DNA of 10,852 nucleotides from NCBI GenBank assembly GCA_963725415.1, contig CAVRZY010000184.1, forward strand, positions 1-10,852, read 5' to 3'. Source of the DNA: CAVRZY01 sp963725415. GTDB taxonomy: Bacteria; Acidobacteriota; Terriglobia; Bryobacterales; Bryobacteraceae. Both the position numbers and the translations under genes were made by a program. Positions 1-7,541 of the stretch are shown piece after piece. The notes under the pieces were generated by a model. The model saw only the letters and a list, made by a program, of their open reading frames with translations, searched no databases and was not told the origin of the DNA. Position 1 is the first letter of the stretch, and the number at the start of each line of letters is the position of its first letter.

Positions 1-75
1 AAAAGTGCCGGCGCCACGTCGGAATTTGTCACTGTATTCTGCGAGGCTCAGTAAGTGAGCTGCCCTTCGAGATGG

Positions 76-130
76 CTGTCTGTACCCGGTTCTTGCTGCG
101 TCCCATGCCCACTGTCTGAATCGCAGACAG
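76..130. other. Hairpin CTGTCTG-AATCG-CAGACAG upstream of the toxin-antitoxin genes
   Basis: CTGTCTG (112-118) pairs perfectly with CAGACAG (124-130) around a 5-nt loop. A further direct copy of CTGTCTG lies at 76-82. There is no T-run after the stem, so it is not a classical terminator. It could be a regulatory hairpin or part of an operator region for the genes that follow. I see no gene in bases 1-152. Confidence 0.35.
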
Positions 131-160
131 GCGTACTCTATGATGTACGATAATGAGTAC
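116..160 (+). promoter_or_regulatory. Possible promoter and operator of the toxin-antitoxin operon
   Basis: TATGAT (139-144) is a good -10 hexamer, and CTGAAT (116-121) is a weak -35 at 17 bp. The inverted repeat GTACTC (133-138) / GAGTAC (155-160) brackets the -10 and reaches into the first codons. Phd-type antitoxins usually repress their own promoter by binding such palindromes, so this is a reasonable operator. Transcription from this -10 would begin almost at the ATG at 153, which would make a leaderless mRNA. No Shine-Dalgarno sequence is visible. The promoter call is weak. Confidence 0.3.
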
Positions 161-434
161 GATGACCTCAGACCGAACCATGCCCATCATCCAGGCCCGC
201 AAGGAACTGACCCGCCTGCCGGAACAACTAGGGCCGGCCGCAGCCCTCACCGTCACCCGCCGCGGTAAGCCCGTCCTGGCGGTCATGTCCTGGGACCTAT
301 ACGAGTCCATCCTCGAGACCCTCGAGATTCTGGGAGATGAGGAGATGGCGATTGCCCTCCGCCAGGGCATTCGCGAGGTGGCGAATGGCGAAGGGATCCT
401 CTGGCGGCAGGTTAAGAAGGAACTCCGGCTTTGA
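153..434 (+). CDS. Type II antitoxin, Phd/YefM family
   Basis: This 93-residue protein has the Phd/YefM layout. The N-terminal half (MPIIQARKELTRLPEQL, then TVTRRGKPVLAVMSWDLYESI) is the beta-hairpin and helix fold that dimerises and binds operator DNA. The acidic and helical C-terminal half (LEILGDEEMAIALRQGI, then WRQVKKEL) is the usual toxin-wrapping tail. It neutralises the toxin encoded immediately downstream; the stop TGA overlaps the toxin's TTG start. Starts at 153, 162 and 180 are all possible and none has a clear ribosome binding site. The ATG at 180 gives the most family-like N-terminus. Expected regulation is autorepression with the toxin as co-repressor. The family call is secure; the exact start is not. 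Confidence 0.82.
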   Translation: MSTMTSDRTMPIIQARKELTRLPEQLGPAAALTVTRRGKPVLAVMSWDLYESILETLEILGDEEMAIALRQGIREVANGEGILWRQVKKELRL

Positions 435-754
435 TTTATCCGATGATCCTCTCCCCTGTCGCTCGAAAAATGCTGGCGAGGATCGCCGATCGTCGTGTCT
501 GCGAAAGCATTCGGGATCGCATCGATGGCTTGGTCCAGGACCCCGACAAGCAAGGCAAGCCGCTGGTGGGGGAGTTCGCCGGCTGCCGCAGCATTCGGGC
601 CGTGGGCCAGCGTTACCGGATCATCTACAAGGTCGAAGAGCAAGCGGTTGTGGTGTTTGCCGTGGGCATCCGGAAGCAGGGGAGTCGGCGTGACGTCTAT
701 TCCCTCGCCAGGAAGCTGTTGCGCCTGGGCCTGTCCGCTGCTCCGCGAAGGTAA
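431..754 (+). CDS. Type II toxin, RelE/ParE superfamily
   Basis: This 107-residue protein has the RelE/ParE core. An N-terminal helical segment (LSPVARKMLARI) is followed by the helix VCESIRDRIDGLVQDP, the linker KPLVGEFAGCRSIRAVGQ and the strands RYRIIYKV and VVVFAVGIRKQ, ending DVYSLARK. RelE members are ribosome-dependent mRNA endonucleases, while ParE members poison gyrase; the basic residues (R in CRSIRAV, RYRIIY, RKQGSRRD) lean to RelE, but sequence alone does not settle it. The start is TTG at 431, overlapping the antitoxin stop by 4 nt, which implies translational coupling; an in-frame ATG lies at 443. The gene converges on alr with only 7 bp between the two stop codons. The last ten or so residues run past the usual family end. 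Confidence 0.8.
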   Translation: MIYPMILSPVARKMLARIADRRVCESIRDRIDGLVQDPDKQGKPLVGEFAGCRSIRAVGQRYRIIYKVEEQAVVVFAVGIRKQGSRRDVYSLARKLLRLGLSAAPRR

Positions 755-761
755 CGGCCCT

Positions 762-1893
762 CTACACGTACACCCGCTTCACCCGCGCGCTGATCCGGCA
801 CAGAATGTCATAGGAAATCGTCCCCGCTGTCCGCGCGATCTGCTGCGCGTCCAGCGTCGCCTGCCCTTCGCGGCCCAGCAACGTCACGGTGTCCCCGGCC
901 TGAATCGCCGGGCATGCGCTCACGTCAATGGTGGTCAGATCCATCGAGACCGCGCCCAGGATCGGCGCCAGCTTACCGGCCGCGATCACCTTGCCGCGGT
1001 TCGACAGGCGATGCGAAACCCCATCCGCGTAGCCCGCCGCCAGCACCGCAATGCGCATCGGCCCCCTGGCCCGGAACATGCCCCCGTAGCCGATCAGGCG
1101 TGCCCTCGCTCACCTCTTTGACCGCCAGCACGCTCGCCTTCCAGGCCAGCGCCGGCTTCACCTCCAGGATCCTCGCCGGCGCCTCCCCGCGGGCCGGCGA
1201 AACATACCCGTACAGCGCGTGCCCCGGCCGTACCATGTTGTGCCAGGCCTCCCTCTTCCCGTAGGCGATCGGGTTGGTCCCCGACATGTGCACGTAAGCG
1301 CAGTCCACCCCCGCCTGGCGCAACTGCCGGTAGAAATCATCAAACGCCCGGATCTGCTGATCGGTCTGGGAGCTGCTGTAGTCCGCCGCCGCGGCGAAGT
1401 GGGTCATCAGCCCCTCAAACTCCAGGTGCACAGCCCGTCGGATTGCCGCTGCAACCTCGCTCGGCCCGGCTTGCATCCCCAGCCGCCCCATCCCGGTGTC
1501 GATCTTCAGATGATACGGCATCCGCCTCCCCGCCGCCTGGGCCAGCTCCTCCAAACACCGCAGGTCCTCCAGCGTGTGAACTACGGGCGTCAGATCGTGC
1601 TCCAGCAGGGCCGGCCGCGTGAACGGCAGATTGTCGGCCATCACCAGGATGCGAACCTCGATGCCCGCCCGCCGCAGCGCCACTCCCTCTTCCACCGAGC
1701 TGACCGCCAGCCAGCGCGCTCCTTCTCCAACCAGCACCCGCGAGACCTCCACGGCCCCGTGCCCGTAGGCGTCGGCCTTCACTACCCCCATTACCTCGAT
1801 GCCCGGCCCCACCACGGCCCGCACGGCCCGGTAGTTCTCTGCGATCTGCCGGCACGAAACCTCGACCCAGGAACGGTAGGGAAACGTCGCCAT
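762..1893 (-). CDS. alr: Alanine racemase, interrupted by one frameshift
   Basis: Alr is a PLP enzyme that interconverts L- and D-alanine for peptidoglycan. The N-terminal frame (1893 down to about 1096) carries the PLP lysine in VVKADAYGHG (K39), then YHLKIDTGMGRLG, the barrel segment EGLMTHFAAAAD, and HMSGTNP with NMVRPGHALYG. The reading then moves by one base: removing one base at about 1095 turns the out-of-frame TPDRLRG into TPIGYGGMF, and the second frame continues with VLAAGYADG, MDLTTIDV and the C-terminal ARVKRVYV. The second catalytic tyrosine (codon 1031-1029) lies after the break, so the gene as read could not make an active enzyme. The joined protein would be about 376 residues, normal for the family. 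It starts 3 bp after the glycosyltransferase stop and is probably the last gene of that operon. Confidence 0.88.
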
Positions 1894-1896
1894 GTC

Positions 1897-2984
1897 CTAT
1901 GAACGTCTCTTCGTCAGGCTGAGCAGGAGTTTTTCGTACGCCTCCGTCACGCTCTCCCAACTGTAGCGTTCCTGGACCCGGGCGGCAGCCCGCCGCCGCC
2001 ATTGCTCCTGCTCCTCCTCGCTCAAACCCAGCACGAACTCCAGCCGGTTGCTGAGTTCCTCCGGCTGGAATGGGATCCCCGCGCCGCCCGCCACCTCCGC
2101 GTTCTCCGGCGTGTCCAGGTACAACGTCAGCGCTCCGCGCCCCATGGCCTCAATCAACGCCGGGTGCGTGCCCCCCACCTCGGTGGCGTGAATATAGGCG
2201 AAGCAATGAGACGTCAGCTCGTGGTACCCCTGCCCGTAGACTGCTCCGGGCATCACTACCCTGGGATCGCGCGTGGCGCGCACCCGTTCGATATAGTCGC
2301 GCGCGTAAGGCGCATCTCCGATCAGCGCCAGTTTCAGCGGCGTCTGGACGCGCTCGAAGGCCTCCCGCACCAGCAGGGCGTTGTTTTCCGGTTCCATCCG
2401 GCTGACGTAGAGGAAATACCGCCCCGGCGCCAGCCCTAGCTGGCCCAATACCTCGGACGTGGCCACCCTCCCGGTCTCCGCCCCGTAAGGGATGAAATGC
2501 GTGGCTTTGCTGTAACGCTTCAAGTAATACTCCGTGATGTTCTCCGCGTCGCTCACCACCGCCGTCGGGCAAAACGTCGCCAGCCTCTCGGAAACCGCGT
2601 ACCAGCCCTCGCCAGCCAGTTCCACTTTTTCCGTTGCCGCTCCAGGCCGTCCACGTTCAAGACCACCGGAATCCCGGCTAGCCGCGGCAGAACCGTGAAG
2701 ATCGCGTTGGCGGCATTGCAGTACAGGGCCGCCTCCTGGCGGTGCGCCAGCAGGTCCAGCATGGAGAGGAACGTGTGCACGATCGTGTCGAAGTACTTGT
2801 GGCGGATGGTCGGCAGGTAGCGCAGAGCCACCCCCCGATAACAGGCTTCCGCGTAGCGCTGCCGGCAGTACACCGTCACCTGGTGCCCGCGCTCCACCAG
2901 GCGCTTCGACAGTTCTTCGGCGAAGGTCTCAAACCCGCCGTAGCACGCCGGAATCCCCCGCGTGCCCAAGACCGCGATTCTCAT
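1897..2984 (-). CDS. DUF1972/GT4 glycosyltransferase, interrupted by one frameshift
   Basis: Two overlapping minus-strand frames make one GT-B glycosyltransferase of about 362 residues. The first (2984 down to ~2605) begins MRIAVLGTRGIPACYGGFET and includes VYCRQRY and VVLNVDGLERQRKKW, typical of the N-terminal DUF1972 domain found in rhamnosyltransferase-like exopolysaccharide enzymes. The second (~2605 to 1897) has VVSDAENI, FIPYGAE, FLYVSRMEPENN and the nucleotide-sugar signature VGGTHPALIEAM. The change of frame falls at about 2604-2609, where LAR runs into GWYAVSERL; one missing base explains it. The protein probably transfers a sugar in the cytoplasm to a lipid-linked oligosaccharide of a surface polymer. 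It lies 76 bp after the upstream GT2 gene and 3 bp before alr. The sugar specificity cannot be read. Confidence 0.82.
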
Positions 2985-3020
2985 CGGGAACGTCGTGGGA
3001 ATGGGCTTCCAGCCGCTTCT

Positions 3021-3051
3021 GCCGCCGGCATGCCCTTTGGGCCGGGGCGGC
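3021..3051. other. GC-rich hairpin between two glycosyltransferase genes
   Basis: GCCGCC (3021-3026) pairs with GGCGGC (3046-3051), and inside it GCCC (3032-3035) pairs with GGGC (3039-3042) around TTT. It occupies the 76-bp gap 2985-3060, the largest gap inside the leftward operon. There is no T-run on either strand, so it is more likely an mRNA processing or attenuation hairpin than an intrinsic terminator. This is inference from base pairing only. Confidence 0.35.
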
Positions 3052-3060
3052 CTCCTGACA

Positions 3061-4140
3061 CTAGAACCCGAACTGCTCGGCCTGCGAGCCGCTCGGCGCC
3101 TTGTACCGCGCCACCGCCTGCGCCGGGGGTTTCGGCGCTGGCCTGCTTACCGGGGAGTAGCGGAACCAGGTGGCAATGTAATCGTCGTTGGCCCGCCGGC
3201 GTTTCATGATCTCGCGCCGCTTGCCCAAAACCCGCTTCCAGCTCTTCGCCAACAGCCAGAAGGCCTTCAGAGACTGGTGCTCCCGAATCAGGCAGCAGCT
3301 AATCACCACCACATCTCGGGCCGTAATCGACAGCCAGTTTCGCCGGTAAAGGTCACCCGTGATGTTCTTGATCCGCATCAGAAAGCGGTTCTTCACCGAG
3401 TGCATGTTAATGTGGGCGGGAAGAGCCCGCCGGTTGCCCGGCAGCACCGTCCGGACGTGATAGCCCCGGGCTTGGGGGGTGTACAGGCACCGCCAACCCA
3501 TCAATTGCGCCCGCCAGGCCACGTCCGCATCCTCGCGGTACACGAAGAAATCCGAGTCGAAGAATTCGCCGTCCAGCGAGACGTCGGTGATCATCTCCCT
3601 CCGGTACAGCGCCGCCGCCGCCGTGGCCCCGAATACGTACTCGTAGTTCAGGTAGTGCCCGTTGTCCTCCTCCAGGCTCCCCCGGTCCAGGTGCCGCAGC
3701 ATCGGCGTGAAATAAATCCCCGTTGAGTCCACCAATGCTCGGTTCGGAAGCGCGAAGTTGGCGTTCATGGTCAGCAGCTTCCCGCAAACCGTCCCGGCCC
3801 GCGGGTCCAGGTGTCCGGCCTCCAGCAGCGCCTCAATGAAGCTCGGCGTTAACAGTACGTCCGGGTTCAGCGTCAGCACCCAATCGCCGCGTGACAGCTT
3901 GATGGCCTGATTCTGGGCCGCTGCAAAACCAACGTTCTCCTCGTTGTAGAAAATCCGGCACCGCTCTTCGAACTGCTCCAGGATGTCTCGGGTCCCGTCC
4001 GTGGAGCCGTTGTCAACGACAATCACTTCCCTGCGCGGGTAGCGCTGCGCCAGCACCGATTCCAGGCACCGCTTGATGAACCGGCCGCTGTTGAAAGTGA
4101 CTATCGCGATCGAAATGAACTCGTTATACGACATGCCCAT
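3061..4140 (-). CDS. GT2 glycosyltransferase, rhamnosyltransferase-like
   Basis: This 359-residue family 2 glycosyltransferase has a GT-A fold. ISIAIVTFNSG opens the nucleotide-binding domain, VVDNGSTDGT (41-50) is the sugar-nucleotide loop, and NPDV (92-95) stands where this WbbL-like subfamily has its metal-binding acidic motif. YREDADVAWRAQ (201-212) contains the probable catalytic acidic residues, followed by the histidine of GYHVR. The C-terminal 100 residues are basic and helical, probably membrane-associating. It should transfer a deoxysugar or hexose to a growing lipid-linked glycan at the inner face of the membrane. The second ATG two codons in (4134) is equally possible as start. 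It follows the next upstream GT2 gene after an 18-bp gap. Confidence 0.87.
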   Translation of the reverse strand: MGMSYNEFISIAIVTFNSGRFIKRCLESVLAQRYPRREVIVVDNGSTDGTRDILEQFEERCRIFYNEENVGFAAAQNQAIKLSRGDWVLTLNPDVLLTPSFIEALLEAGHLDPRAGTVCGKLLTMNANFALPNRALVDSTGIYFTPMLRHLDRGSLEEDNGHYLNYEYVFGATAAAALYRREMITDVSLDGEFFDSDFFVYREDADVAWRAQLMGWRCLYTPQARGYHVRTVLPGNRRALPAHINMHSVKNRFLMRIKNITGDLYRRNWLSITARDVVVISCCLIREHQSLKAFWLLAKSWKRVLGKRREIMKRRRANDDYIATWFRYSPVSRPAPKPPAQAVARYKAPSGSQAEQFGF

Positions 4141-4158
4141 GAGCCTGTAGAAAGACAG

Positions 4159-5127
4159 CTACCGGTGTCTGCTCCCGCCCTGATGCTGATATGCAGGCAA
4201 CAGGTGCCCTCCTTGCCTCCGGCCCGAAACCAGGCATCGGGCCGCAAGCCGGATTATCCTACCATGAACCGAGAGCGCCTGTCTGCCTCGCAATAGAAAA
4301 ATCCCCATAATCGCTCGCACTACAGAGCGCAAAACCACGGCCAGGCACGTCACCCACCGGGCTGCCAACCCTAGGTGCTTGGCCGCGTACTTCAGAAGGC
4401 TATCATACCAATAAAGCTGCCGGTCCAGCGGGGACAGCTTCCCGGCCGAATGCGCCCCCCTGTGCCTGGCTACCGCCGAAGGCACGTAGCGCAGCCGGTA
4501 GCCCGCCTCCCGAGCCCGCCTGCAAAAGTCCACATCCTCGAACCACAGCGGATGGAAAAGCTCGTCAAACCCGCCCAATTCCTGCCACACCTTGCGCCGG
4601 ATCATCATAAACGCGCCCGCCGGCTGCTCGACTTCCGCCGCCGCCTCCAGGTTCAGGTCCAGACAGCGATACCGCCGGTTCACCGGATTGCCCGGCCACA
4701 GCCGGTTCACCCCCAGGGTCTCCAGCGCCAGGGCCAGCCCGCTGGGGAACCGGCGCACCGCAAATCCGGCCTGCGGCCGGCCCAGGTCATCCACGAGTTT
4801 TCCCCCGGCCGCCGCCGTCCAGCGTTCACTAAGGGCTTCCACCAGGGCGCCTAGCCCCCCTAGCGGTACCGCGTCAGGGTTCAGCAACAGCACGTAAGGC
4901 TGCTCGAGGGCGTCGATGGCCTGGTTTGCCGCTGCGGCAAAGCCCCGGTTCCAAGGATTCCCGATCAGCCGAACTCCAGCTCGCCGCAACACCTCCCGTC
5001 GGGTCTGGTCCGTCGAGGCGTTGTCCACCACCACGATCTCGGCCCTCGAGGCCAGCGCCGCGTCCAGGCAAGCCCCGATCTCCGCCTCCGAGTTGTGTGT
5101 CACGATCGCAATGCCTACGCCTCTCAT
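4159..5127 (-). CDS. GT2 glycosyltransferase, WbbL-like
   Basis: This 322-residue GT2 enzyme has the standard WbbL-type order of motifs: IAIVTHNSE at the start, VVVDNASTDQT (32-42), NRGFAAAANQA (60-70), LLNPDA (81-86), QPAGAFMMIRR (168-178), GGFDE (185-189) and FEDVDFCRRA (196-205), with the acidic pair ED as probable base and metal ligands. A hydrophobic stretch near 257-278 (VTCLAVVLRSVV, then IMGIFLL) suggests a membrane-associated C-terminus. Its start codon overlaps the stop of the upstream GT2 gene as ATGA, so the two are translationally coupled. The product probably adds one sugar in the same polymer pathway as its neighbours. Donor and acceptor cannot be inferred. Confidence 0.88.
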   Translation of the reverse strand: MRGVGIAIVTHNSEAEIGACLDAALASRAEIVVVDNASTDQTRREVLRRAGVRLIGNPWNRGFAAAANQAIDALEQPYVLLLNPDAVPLGGLGALVEALSERWTAAAGGKLVDDLGRPQAGFAVRRFPSGLALALETLGVNRLWPGNPVNRRYRCLDLNLEAAAEVEQPAGAFMMIRRKVWQELGGFDELFHPLWFEDVDFCRRAREAGYRLRYVPSAVARHRGAHSAGKLSPLDRQLYWYDSLLKYAAKHLGLAARWVTCLAVVLRSVVRAIMGIFLLRGRQALSVHGRIIRLAARCLVSGRRQGGHLLPAYQHQGGSRHR

Positions 5128-6125
5128 ACCAGTGATGTCAGCGCGAAATAGAGCCGCCAGTAGCGGTCAAATCCCGTTTGCCGCTGCAGCTCTAAAATGT
5201 CCGCCTCCCCGTGCTCCAGTATCCTCGCCAGCCGTCTGGGCTCCGCTGCCTTCCAGACCGCCTCTCTCCGCATCCTCCCCGCCATCCGCAGGGCTTCCCA
5301 CTTTCCTCGAAGGAACGCCAGACCCGCGCCCTTCCGCAGTGCCAGCGCTCCCCACAGCGTCTGCGCCACCAGGATCGGCCACCCGTACTGCAACAGGCAC
5401 CGCCCCGGGTAGTGCTTGGCCACCAGCAACAACTGGTTTCTGGACATCCTTCGTACCGTCTCTTTGTGCCAGGGCCCCAGCGTCGCGCTTCCCACATGAT
5501 AGGCCACCGCCTCCGGCGCGTACACGCCCTCATAGCCCTTGATAGCGCACCGCAGGCAGAACTCCACGTCTTCCAGGTAGGATTCGAAGCGCTCATCCAG
5601 CAGGCCCACTTCCCGGAACAGCTCCGCCCGAAACAGCGCCGCCGTGAACGGCGCAAATCCGATCTTCCTCCCCCCGGCCCACATCGGCCCGTCCCGGCGT
5701 CCATGTCCGGCCCGCCACGCGCACCCGCCCCGGCACAGCATGTCGTAGGTGCCGTCGATGGAATCCCGCTGTGCCGCATTGCACAGCTTCCCCGTCGCAA
5801 ACCACGCCCCCGGCGCCTCCACCGCCTCTCGCAGCCCTTCCAGCCAGTCCCGCGCCGGCTCCACATCGTTGTTTACGATGGCCAGCCACTCCCTCCGGCT
5901 TTCCTGAATTCCCCGATTCACCGCCCCGCTGAACCCCGCGTTCCTCCCCAGGGCAACCACCTTCGCCCCTTTCCTCCGAGCCACTTCGACCGAATCATCC
6001 TCTGATCCGTTGTCTACCAGGATGATTTCCTCCGGCGGGCAGGTCTGGGTGCGCAAGCCTTCCAGCACCCGTTCTACCAGGGCGCCTCCGTTCCAGTTCG
6101 GAATGATTGCGCTGATCCCGGACAT
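5124..6125 (-). CDS. GT2 glycosyltransferase
   Basis: A third rhamnosyltransferase-like GT2 enzyme, 333 residues from the ATG at 6125. The motifs are ISAIIPNWNGG (4-14), LVDNGSEDDS (36-45), GFSGAVNRGI (64-73), NNDV (85-88), and YLEDVEFCLR (183-192) carrying the acidic catalytic pair, followed by AYHVGSATLG. The open frame extends upstream to a GTG at 6155, adding ten residues that look unlike the family. I prefer the ATG because the first beta strand begins straight after it, though neither start has a good Shine-Dalgarno sequence. The gene ends in a 4-nt overlap with the next GT2 gene. It probably works in the same oligosaccharide assembly line. Confidence 0.85.
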   Translation of the reverse strand: MSGISAIIPNWNGGALVERVLEGLRTQTCPPEEIILVDNGSEDDSVEVARRKGAKVVALGRNAGFSGAVNRGIQESRREWLAIVNNDVEPARDWLEGLREAVEAPGAWFATGKLCNAAQRDSIDGTYDMLCRGGCAWRAGHGRRDGPMWAGGRKIGFAPFTAALFRAELFREVGLLDERFESYLEDVEFCLRCAIKGYEGVYAPEAVAYHVGSATLGPWHKETVRRMSRNQLLLVAKHYPGRCLLQYGWPILVAQTLWGALALRKGAGLAFLRGKWEALRMAGRMRREAVWKAAEPRRLARILEHGEADILELQRQTGFDRYWRLYFALTSLV

Positions 6126-6187
6126 TACACTTGGGGGCGTACTCTGTTTGGCCACCGGAATGAAGCGCAGGCGGGTGCTACCCTATC

Positions 6188-6877
6188 CTAGCATCCTTTC
6201 ATCCGGCCTGTAAACCGCTTCCTCACCAGGAACACCAGGTTGTAGATCCCGTCCCTCCAGGGGCGCAGCTTGATTTCTCCCAACCGCGAGGAGTACTGGA
6301 TCGCGATCTCCCCAAAACGAATCCGCCGGTTTTTTAAGGCCTCGAGCTTGATCTCCTCCGAGAAAGCCATCCCCTCGGATCGCAAGTCCATCTCCTCTAG
6401 GATCGAGCGGCGGAACACCCACATCCCCGATTGCGAGTCCCGCACCCAGCGAAGATACAGCACCGACATGGCCAGCGAAAGGATCCAGTTGCCCACCTTG
6501 TGCTTGAAACTCATCGCCCGCCGATCGCGGACCGGGAACCGAGAGGCATTCAGGAAATCCACTTCCAGATGCAGGAAGGCCTCCAGCAAGTACGAAAGCG
6601 CGTCCACGGGATAGCTGTGGTCCCCATCCAGCGTCACGATCAGGTCCCCCTGGGCGCTGGCAAAGCCCCTCCGGTAGCTCCGCCCGTACCCACGCACCTC
6701 CTCCCGGATCACCTGGGCGCCATAGCCCTGCGCCACCTCCGAGGTCCGGTCCCTCGACCCGTTGTCCACCACGATCACCTGATCCACATACTCCGGCATG
6801 CGCCTCAATATCTGCTCGATCCCCTGCTCTTCGTTCAAACACGGGATCACCACGGTGATCTTCTGCCCTTTGTACAT
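6188..6877 (-). CDS. GT2 glycosyltransferase, DPM1/dolichyl-phosphate-mannose-synthase-like
   Basis: A 229-residue GT2 protein of the polyprenyl-phosphate glycosyltransferase type. The motifs are VVIPCLNEE (9-17), VVDNGSRDRTSE (36-47), GYGRSYRRGF (63-72), the metal-binding LDGDHSYPVD (83-92), DSQSGMWVFRR (147-157) and MAFSEEIKLEALK (170-182). Relatives charge a polyprenyl phosphate with a hexose or act as small family-2 transferases in glycan clusters. This one has no C-terminal pair of membrane helices, only a short hydrophobic stretch YNLVFLV. An AAAGG sequence 7 nt before the ATG is a convincing ribosome binding site. As the first gene of the leftward block it is divergent from the exported-protein gene at 6976; the operon promoter should lie in 6878-6975, but I find no clear hexamers there. 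Confidence 0.86.
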   Translation of the reverse strand: MYKGQKITVVIPCLNEEQGIEQILRRMPEYVDQVIVVDNGSRDRTSEVAQGYGAQVIREEVRGYGRSYRRGFASAQGDLIVTLDGDHSYPVDALSYLLEAFLHLEVDFLNASRFPVRDRRAMSFKHKVGNWILSLAMSVLYLRWVRDSQSGMWVFRRSILEEMDLRSEGMAFSEEIKLEALKNRRIRFGEIAIQYSSRLGEIKLRPWRDGIYNLVFLVRKRFTGRMKGC

Positions 6878-6930
6878 ATCAAGCCTTTAGCACACCTGCT
6901 TCCGTGCCGCGAGCGCGAGCGAGCAGTGCG

Positions 6931-6958
6931 GATGGCTGACGGCTGATGGCTGACGGCC
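6931..6958. repeat. Four tandem 7-bp repeats, consensus GAYGGCT
   Basis: Units are GATGGCT (6931-6937), GACGGCT (6938-6944), GATGGCT (6945-6951) and GACGGCC (6952-6958), alternating T and C at the third base. They sit in the 98-bp divergent intergenic region, ending 17 bp before the ATG at 6976. Comparable heptamer arrays are known as short tandemly repeated repetitive sequences in several bacterial groups. Copy number would be expected to vary between strains. Confidence 0.8.
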
Positions 6959-6975
6959 TTATCATAGTAGCTGTC

Positions 6976-7513
6976 ATGAAATCCATCGTTGTTCTATTAT
7001 CCGGCTTTCTGGCCCTCGCCATCTGCGGCGGCGCCACTTCTGAGTTGTCGCAGGTCCGCTCTGTCTACCTGTTCCCCATGGCCAACGGCCTGGACCAGTA
7101 CCTCGCCAATCGGCTCACCAATATGGGCATTTTCCAGGTCGTAGCCGATCCCAAGAAAGCCGACGCAGTCTTCACCGACCGCCTCGGCGCAGCCTTCGAG
7201 AGCCGGCTCGACGAATTGTACCGTGAACCAGCCCCGCCCAAGCCCCCCGAGGACACCAAGAAAGTCGAGGAGACCAAGAAGACCGAAGAGAAGCAGGAAG
7301 CCAAAGACGTCAAACCCGCCACGCCTACCCCTGAGCCCCGCCCGCTTCTCCTCCTTCTCCAGGGCCAAAGGCACTATTTTCCTGGTCCACGCCAAAGCCA
7401 GAACCATCCTCTGGTCCCTCTACCAGCAACCCAAGGACTCCTCGCCCGCCCAACTCGACCGAACCGCCCAGCGCATCGCCGACCGCCTCCAACGCGATCT
7501 CAAAGGCAAGTAG
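6976..7513 (+). CDS. Small exported protein of unknown function, interrupted by one frameshift
   Basis: I do not recognise a named family. The ATG at 6976 begins MKSIVVLLSGFLALAICGGA, a clear Sec signal peptide; the cysteine is not in a good lipobox, so cleavage by signal peptidase I is likelier. The mature part has VRSVYLFPMANGLDQYLANRL, FQVVADPKKADAVFTDRLG and FESRLDELY, then a proline/lysine/glutamate-rich linker of about 45 residues with TKKVEE-like repeats. In the C run at 7336-7339 the frame changes; dropping one C joins PEP to ARFSSFSRAKGTIFLVHAKARTILW and then LDRTAQRIADRLQRDLKGK, ending at TAG 7511-7513. The joined protein would be about 178 residues. The order of domains (short alpha/beta start, charged linker, short alpha/beta end) suggests a periplasmic or outer-membrane-facing protein. 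It is divergent from the glycosyltransferase operon. Confidence 0.6.
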
Positions 7514-7541
7514 CCGCTGGTACTCAGAATCCCGTCCCGGG

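Noticed and set aside
29..643. 204-codon minus-strand open frame over the toxin-antitoxin genes
   Set aside because: It is antisense to the antitoxin and toxin, shows no family features and is explained by GC-rich sequence lacking stops.
2553..2625. Programmed ribosomal frameshift joining the two GT4 halves
   Set aside because: No slippery heptamer or downstream structure is evident, and similar single-base breaks occur in unrelated genes here, which favours errors.
5192..5866. Long open frames antisense or out of frame within the GT2 gene
   Set aside because: Composition is arginine/glycine/cysteine-rich noise, and the real GT2 frame covers the same bases with all motifs.
7528..7541. CCCG-TCC-CGGG as a terminator after the exported-protein gene
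   Set aside because: The stem is only 4 bp and there is no T-run.
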